Part shown: positions 5,546 to 8,510 of the stretch, in pieces
Layout of the letters: each line of letters opens with the position of its first letter
How positions within the stretch are numbered: the first letter of the stretch is position 1
From: Solibaculum_A intestinale
GTDB taxonomy: Bacteria > Bacillota > Clostridia > Oscillospirales > Acutalibacteraceae
DNA: 8,510 nt
Direction of reading: 5' to 3'
Assembly: GCF_040096205.1 (NCBI RefSeq)
Contig: NZ_JBBMFD010000043.1
Coordinates: 1 to 8,510, forward strand
The notes under the pieces: model-generated
What the model was told of the DNA's origin: nothing
Database searches by the model: none
What the model saw: the letters and a program-made list of their open reading frames with translations, nothing else
Translations under genes and position numbers: made by a program

Positions 5546-6568
5546 TCACTCGTTGTAGCCGTTTGGATTGTTCTTTTGCCACCGCCAGGTATCCCGGCAC
5601 ATGTCTTCCAGGTCCCGCTGGGCTTGCCAGCCCAGGACCGCCTTTGCCTTGGAGGGGTCGGAATAACAAGCGGGTACGTCGCCGCTGCGGCGGCCTACGA
5701 TTTTATAGGGGACCGCGCTTCCGGTGACCCGCTCGAAGGCGTGCACAATGTCGAGCACGCTGTAGCCCACGCCGGTGCCCAGGTTGATGGCGTCGATTCC
5801 GGGGTTTGTGTTGAGCCACTGCACCGCTTTGACATGGCCCACCGCCAGGTCCACCACATGGATGTAGTCGCGCACACCGGTGCCGTCGGGCGTGGGATAA
5901 TCGTCCCCATACACCGATAAGACGGGCAGTTTGCCGATGGCTACCTGAGAGATGTAGGGCATCAGATTGTTGGGGATGCCGTTGGGGTCCTCCCCGATGC
6001 GGCCGCTTTCATGGGCGCCGATGGGGTTAAAATAGCGAAGCAGCGCAATGTTCCAGGCGGGGTCGCTGACATACAAATCGCGCAGCATTTCTTCGATCAT
6101 CAGCTTGGTGCGTCCGTAGGGGTTGGTAATGGTGGCGATGTCCACCGGGTCGGTTTCCCGTAGCGGCACCCGCTTGGGCGTACCGTAAACGGTGGCGGAA
6201 GAGCTGAACACCAGGTTTTTGACCCCGTGCTCCTTCATGACCTCCAGCAGGACTAGAGACCCGGTAAAATTGTTTCGGTAATAGGTCAAAGGCAGACGGA
6301 CTGATTCGCCCACCGCCTTCCATCCGGCGAAATGGATAACCGCGTCGATTTGATGAGAGGAAAACACCTTGGAGAGTCCGTCCCGATCCAGAATGTCCAC
6401 CTGATAAACAGGAAAATCACGGCCGGTGAGTTCCTTGACCCGCTTGGTAGCGACCGGACTGCTGTTGTAATAATTGTCTGCGACCACAATGTCGTAGCCG
6501 TTATTGAGCAGCTCGACGCAGGTGTGGCTGCCGATGTAACCGGCGCCGCCGGCAACTAGGATTGTCAT
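5546..6568 (-). CDS. galE: UDP-glucose 4-epimerase GalE
   Basis: A 340-residue cytosolic enzyme of the extended short-chain dehydrogenase family that interconverts UDP-glucose and UDP-galactose using bound NAD. It serves the Leloir pathway and supplies galactose units for surface polysaccharides. The N-terminus carries the NAD-binding GGAGYIGSH with G7, G10 and G13, then D31 at the end of the second strand. The catalytic set is S124 in FSSSATVYG plus Y151 and K155 in NPYGRTK. HFAGWKAVGES (79-89) matches the family's AGLKAVGES with W for L. Length is normal (E. coli 338). The ATG at 6568 has GGAGG 10 nt upstream; the earlier in-frame ATG at 6577 begins 1 nt after GGAGG, which is too close. No other Leloir gene adjoins it, and it is transcribed alone from a TTGACA promoter. 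Confidence 0.94.
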   Translation of the reverse strand: MTILVAGGAGYIGSHTCVELLNNGYDIVVADNYYNSSPVATKRVKELTGRDFPVYQVDILDRDGLSKVFSSHQIDAVIHFAGWKAVGESVRLPLTYYRNNFTGSLVLLEVMKEHGVKNLVFSSSATVYGTPKRVPLRETDPVDIATITNPYGRTKLMIEEMLRDLYVSDPAWNIALLRYFNPIGAHESGRIGEDPNGIPNNLMPYISQVAIGKLPVLSVYGDDYPTPDGTGVRDYIHVVDLAVGHVKAVQWLNTNPGIDAINLGTGVGYSVLDIVHAFERVTGSAVPYKIVGRRSGDVPACYSDPSKAKAVLGWQAQRDLEDMCRDTWRWQKNNPNGYNE

Positions 6569-6578
6569 GAATGCCATT

Positions 6579-6583
6579 CCTCC
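6579..6583 (-). promoter_or_regulatory. galE ribosome binding site
   Basis: GGAGG on the minus strand ends 10 nt before ATG 6568 and only 1 nt before ATG 6577. It therefore supports the downstream start, which also places the family's first strand at residue 2. Confidence 0.65.
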
Positions 6584-6604
6584 ATTCGTCTATCCACTGT
6601 TATC

Positions 6605-6633
6605 AGAGTATTATTTTTTTCGTTTTCTGTCAA
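6605..6633 (-). promoter_or_regulatory. galE promoter
   Basis: On the minus strand a perfect TTGACA (6633-6628) and a weaker TACTCT (6610-6605) are 17 bp apart. The spacer is A-rich. The start site would be near 6598, giving a short leader of about 30 nt. Confidence 0.6.
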
Positions 6634-6682
6634 TTACTATTCCCTCGTTTCCTATGGAAGATTGATGCACACACAAAGAAGA

Positions 6683-6708
6683 AAGCCTATTTGACAGGAA
6701 ACAGGCTT
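6683..6708. promoter_or_regulatory. Inverted repeat overlapping the -35 box of the HD-domain gene
   Basis: AAGCCTATTT (6683-6692) and AAACAGGCTT (6699-6708) form a 10-bp inverted repeat with one mismatch and a 6-nt centre. It covers the whole -35 box and half of the spacer, a classic place for a repressor. It has no U-tract on either strand, so a terminator is unlikely. Confidence 0.4.
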
Positions 6709-6719
6709 ATTCTTATAAT
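6691..6719 (+). promoter_or_regulatory. Perfect consensus promoter of the HD-domain gene
   Basis: TTGACA (6691-6696), a 17-bp spacer and TATAAT (6714-6719) match the vegetative sigma consensus at all twelve positions. Transcription would start near 6726, about 54 nt before the ATG at 6780. Confidence 0.85.
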
Positions 6720-6766
6720 AAATCGAAAGCCACGGGTATGCAAGAAAAAATGCGACGCGAAAAGAG

Positions 6767-6773
6767 AAGGAGG
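6767..6773 (+). promoter_or_regulatory. Ribosome binding site of the HD-domain gene
   Basis: AAGGAGG ends 6 nt before ATG 6780. This favours the 225-residue product over the form starting at ATG 6738, which would add 14 mostly basic residues. Confidence 0.8.
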
Positions 6774-6779
6774 CGGCAT

Positions 6780-7457
6780 ATGGAACATTTTTACCGCACG
6801 GTGACCTATGAAGAAATCCGCAAAAATAAAGAGATCGGCGCCTATATCGAAGCGGCTAACGGGGTGCTGGGAGCCATCGGGTTTACCGAGCACGGCCTGC
6901 CCCACGTCTGCCGGGCGGCGGGAGTGGCCGCGAACCTTCTGCGGGAGCTGGGGTTCGAGGAACGCACCTGCGAGCTGGCCGCCATTGCCGGGTATCTGCA
7001 CGACATCGGCAACACGGTCAACCGGGTGGACCACGCCCAGTCCGGCGCGCTGATGGCTTTTTCCATTCTATCCCGCCTGGGGATGCCGCCGGAGGAGGTG
7101 GCGGTGGTGGCCTCCGCCATCGGCCACCATGACGAAGGAACGGCTGCCCCGGTCAACGAGGTGGCGGCGGCGCTCATCCTGGCGGACAAAAGCGACGTGC
7201 GCCGCAGCCGTGTACGAAATAAAAGCGGCATTATGACCGATATTCATGACCGGGTCAACTACGCTGTAGAGCGTACCGAGCTGCAGGTCAGGCGGGAGGA
7301 AAAGGCAGTTTTGCTGCAAATGTCCATCGACACCGCCATCTGTCCGGTGATGGATTATTTTGAAATTTTTCTATCGAGAATGCTTTTGTGCCGTAAGGCC
7401 GCGGATTCTCTCGGCCTTACCTTCGAGCTGGTCATCAACCAATCCAGAATGCTGTAA
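6780..7457 (+). CDS. HD-domain metal-dependent phosphohydrolase, substrate unknown
   Basis: A 225-residue, probably cytosolic protein. The HD superfamily signature is clear: H42 in GLPHVCRAA, the H74-D75 doublet in GYLHDIGNT, H85 in VDHAQSG, H116/H117 in AIGHHDEG and D136 in LADKSD. This order of ligands is that of HD enzymes able to hold one or two metal ions and hydrolyse phosphoester bonds of nucleotides. The first 30 residues are charged and helical. About 80 residues after the D136 segment (roughly 145-225) form a tail I do not recognise, rich in basic residues at 141-173. No GYP motif or RelA synthetase domain is present, so cyclic-di-GMP hydrolysis is unsupported. The ATG at 6780 has AAGGAGG 6 nt before it; an upstream in-frame ATG at 6738 has no ribosome site. 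No terminator is seen between this gene and the next. Confidence 0.85.
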   Translation: MEHFYRTVTYEEIRKNKEIGAYIEAANGVLGAIGFTEHGLPHVCRAAGVAANLLRELGFEERTCELAAIAGYLHDIGNTVNRVDHAQSGALMAFSILSRLGMPPEEVAVVASAIGHHDEGTAAPVNEVAAALILADKSDVRRSRVRNKSGIMTDIHDRVNYAVERTELQVRREEKAVLLQMSIDTAICPVMDYFEIFLSRMLLCRKAADSLGLTFELVINQSRML

Positions 7458-7535
7458 GAGAAAGCAGACAAAGCACGGGATGCAGGCGAAAATGGCATAA
7501 AAACCGCAGAAAAGTGGGAATTCTTTCAGATTTGC

Positions 7536-7564
7536 TTGAAAAATGGAATAAAAAGACGTACAAT
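7536..7564 (+). promoter_or_regulatory. Promoter of the slipin gene
   Basis: TTGAAA (7536-7541), a 17-bp spacer and TACAAT (7559-7564) lie in an AT-rich stretch after the HD-domain gene. A start near 7571 leaves about 27 nt before the TTG start at 7598. Confidence 0.65.
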
Positions 7565-7584
7565 ATACCAATATAAGCAAAAAT

Positions 7585-7590
7585 GAGGTG
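7585..7590 (+). promoter_or_regulatory. Ribosome binding site deciding the TTG start of the slipin gene
   Basis: GAGGTG ends 7 nt before TTG at 7598. The in-frame ATG at 7583 overlaps this site and has only A-rich sequence ahead of it, about 12 nt from the predicted transcript start. Confidence 0.65.
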
Positions 7591-7597
7591 CTGTTAT

Positions 7598-8482
7598 TTG
7601 GAAGTCTACATCGTAATTCCCATCTGCGTTTTGGTGTTGGCGTTCTTCTTTGCCGGCCTGCGCATGGACAAGGAATACCAGAGAGGCGTGATTTTCCGCC
7701 TGGGCCGGCTCAAAAGCTGCAAGGGCCCCGGCCTTTACTGGATCATCCCCTTCTTTGACCGGAGAGTACGGGTGGATCTGCGGGTTTCCATCATCAACAT
7801 CGACAGCCAGGAGGTTGTCACCCGAGACAGCGTGACGGTCAAGATCAATGCAATTTTGTATTATAAGATCACCCGGCCGGAGCGCGTGGTGGTGATTGCC
7901 CATGATTATGAGCAAGCGATCGTTCAAATTGCGGTCACCACTTTAAAAAATGTAATCGGCCAGCATACTCTGGAGGAAATCCTCAGCGACCGCAAGGCCA
8001 TCAACCGGGCCATGAAGGCAAACGTGGACGTGGTAGCGGGCGACTTGGGTTTGATGGTCAAGTCCATTGAGATGAAGGACATTGATATCCCGGTTGCTAT
8101 GCAGAAGGCCATGGCTAAGGAAGCCCAGGCTATGCGCGAGCGCCGGGCGCGCATCATCAAAGCGGACGGAGAATATCAAGCGTCCCTGAAACTCAAAGCG
8201 GCGGCCGAAGAAATTGAGAGCAATCCCATTGCCCTGGAGCTGCGCCGAATTCAGATGGTGACGGAGGTCAGCTCCGACCAGAATACCCGCACCTTGGTGA
8301 TGCCCAGTGATTTCGTGGAGATCGCTAAAACCATTTCAAACGGCATTGAAAGCGGCATTTTGGGTTCCGGCGTGGGCGGGAAGATCCATAGCAAAAAGAT
8401 TCAGGAAAACGCGCAGAGCGTCCCGAAAGATCCGTCCCAAACGAAGACGGAGGGCAAAAAGAACCATACGGCTAAAGTCTGA
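7598..8482 (+). CDS. Slipin / stomatin-like SPFH-domain membrane protein
   Basis: A 294-residue protein anchored by one N-terminal helix (about 4-22) with the rest probably cytosolic. The SPFH/Band 7 domain begins at EYQRGVIFRLGRL (26-38). It continues through GPGLYWIIPFFD (43-54), QEVVTRDSVTVKINAILYYKI (71-91) and GQHTLEEILSDR (121-132). DIDIPVAMQKAMAKEAQAMRERRARIIKADGE (161-192) leads into a coiled-coil segment that drives oligomer formation. The tail from about 262 is polar and lysine-rich, likely disordered. Slipins form membrane microdomain scaffolds and are often paired with an NfeD-type protease or membrane protein. No NfeD lies before it; one could follow outside the window. TTG 7598 is chosen because GAGGTG sits 7 nt upstream. 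It has its own promoter. Confidence 0.9.
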   Translation: MEVYIVIPICVLVLAFFFAGLRMDKEYQRGVIFRLGRLKSCKGPGLYWIIPFFDRRVRVDLRVSIINIDSQEVVTRDSVTVKINAILYYKITRPERVVVIAHDYEQAIVQIAVTTLKNVIGQHTLEEILSDRKAINRAMKANVDVVAGDLGLMVKSIEMKDIDIPVAMQKAMAKEAQAMRERRARIIKADGEYQASLKLKAAAEEIESNPIALELRRIQMVTEVSSDQNTRTLVMPSDFVEIAKTISNGIESGILGSGVGGKIHSKKIQENAQSVPKDPSQTKTEGKKNHTAKV

Positions 8483-8510
8483 TGAGAAAGCGCCGCCGGC
8501 AATTCAGATC
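8482..8510 (+). CDS. Possible start of a following gene (partial)
   Basis: An ATG at 8482 overlaps the slipin TGA in the arrangement TGATG. It opens a frame beginning MRKRRRQFR that runs off the window. Such overlaps suggest translational coupling, and a basic N-terminus suits a membrane protein. No ribosome site lies at the right distance, so support is weak. Confidence 0.2.

Noticed and set aside
6683..6708. The AAGCCTATTT/AAACAGGCTT repeat read as a terminator
   Set aside because: No T-tract follows on either strand and no gene ends nearby. Its place over a -35 box fits an operator better.

Overview
This is an ordinary, gene-dense stretch of bacterial chromosome. It most resembles a moderately GC-rich member of the Bacillota, probably Clostridia. 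Supporting signs are strong Shine-Dalgarno sites of the AGGAGG type, GTG and TTG starts that are backed by those sites, sigma-A-like TTGACA/TATAAT promoters in AT-rich gaps, U-tailed hairpin terminators, and a copZ-copA pair. The genus cannot be fixed from this sequence. The first 33 bases are a pure C run, which looks like a contig-end artefact.

Layout from left to right. A minus-strand universal-stress-like protein (99-542) diverges from a plus-strand PutP-type sodium/proline symporter (902-2443). The 359-bp gap between them carries a good promoter, two TTGNNCAA dyads and a structured leader. PutP ends at a clear terminator. A 389-bp, mostly AT-rich gap follows with no convincing gene, one 28-codon frame with a strong ribosome site and one possible reading-frame remnant. 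Then come three minus-strand genes, listed here from left to right: the copper P-type ATPase copA (2833-5064), the copper chaperone copZ (5153-5362) and UDP-glucose 4-epimerase galE (5546-6568). Transcription runs galE, then a terminator, then a separate copZ promoter, copZ, a hairpin with a U-tract, and copA. Rightward from 6691 lie an HD-domain phosphohydrolase (6780-7457), driven by a perfect consensus promoter, and a slipin/stomatin-like SPFH membrane protein (7598-8482) with its own promoter. A following gene may begin at 8482.

How the genes relate. Only copZ and copA form an obvious functional unit: cytosolic Cu(I) is captured by CopZ and exported by CopA. PutP imports proline, galE interconverts UDP-glucose and UDP-galactose, and the slipin probably organises membrane domains. 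Those genes appear to be separately regulated neighbours. I found no phage, transposase, CRISPR, tRNA or rRNA, and no convincing novel multi-gene system. The points most worth a second look are regulatory: the terminator-like hairpin between copZ and copA, the paired dyads about 52 bp apart at putP, and the inverted repeat lying over the consensus promoter of the HD gene.
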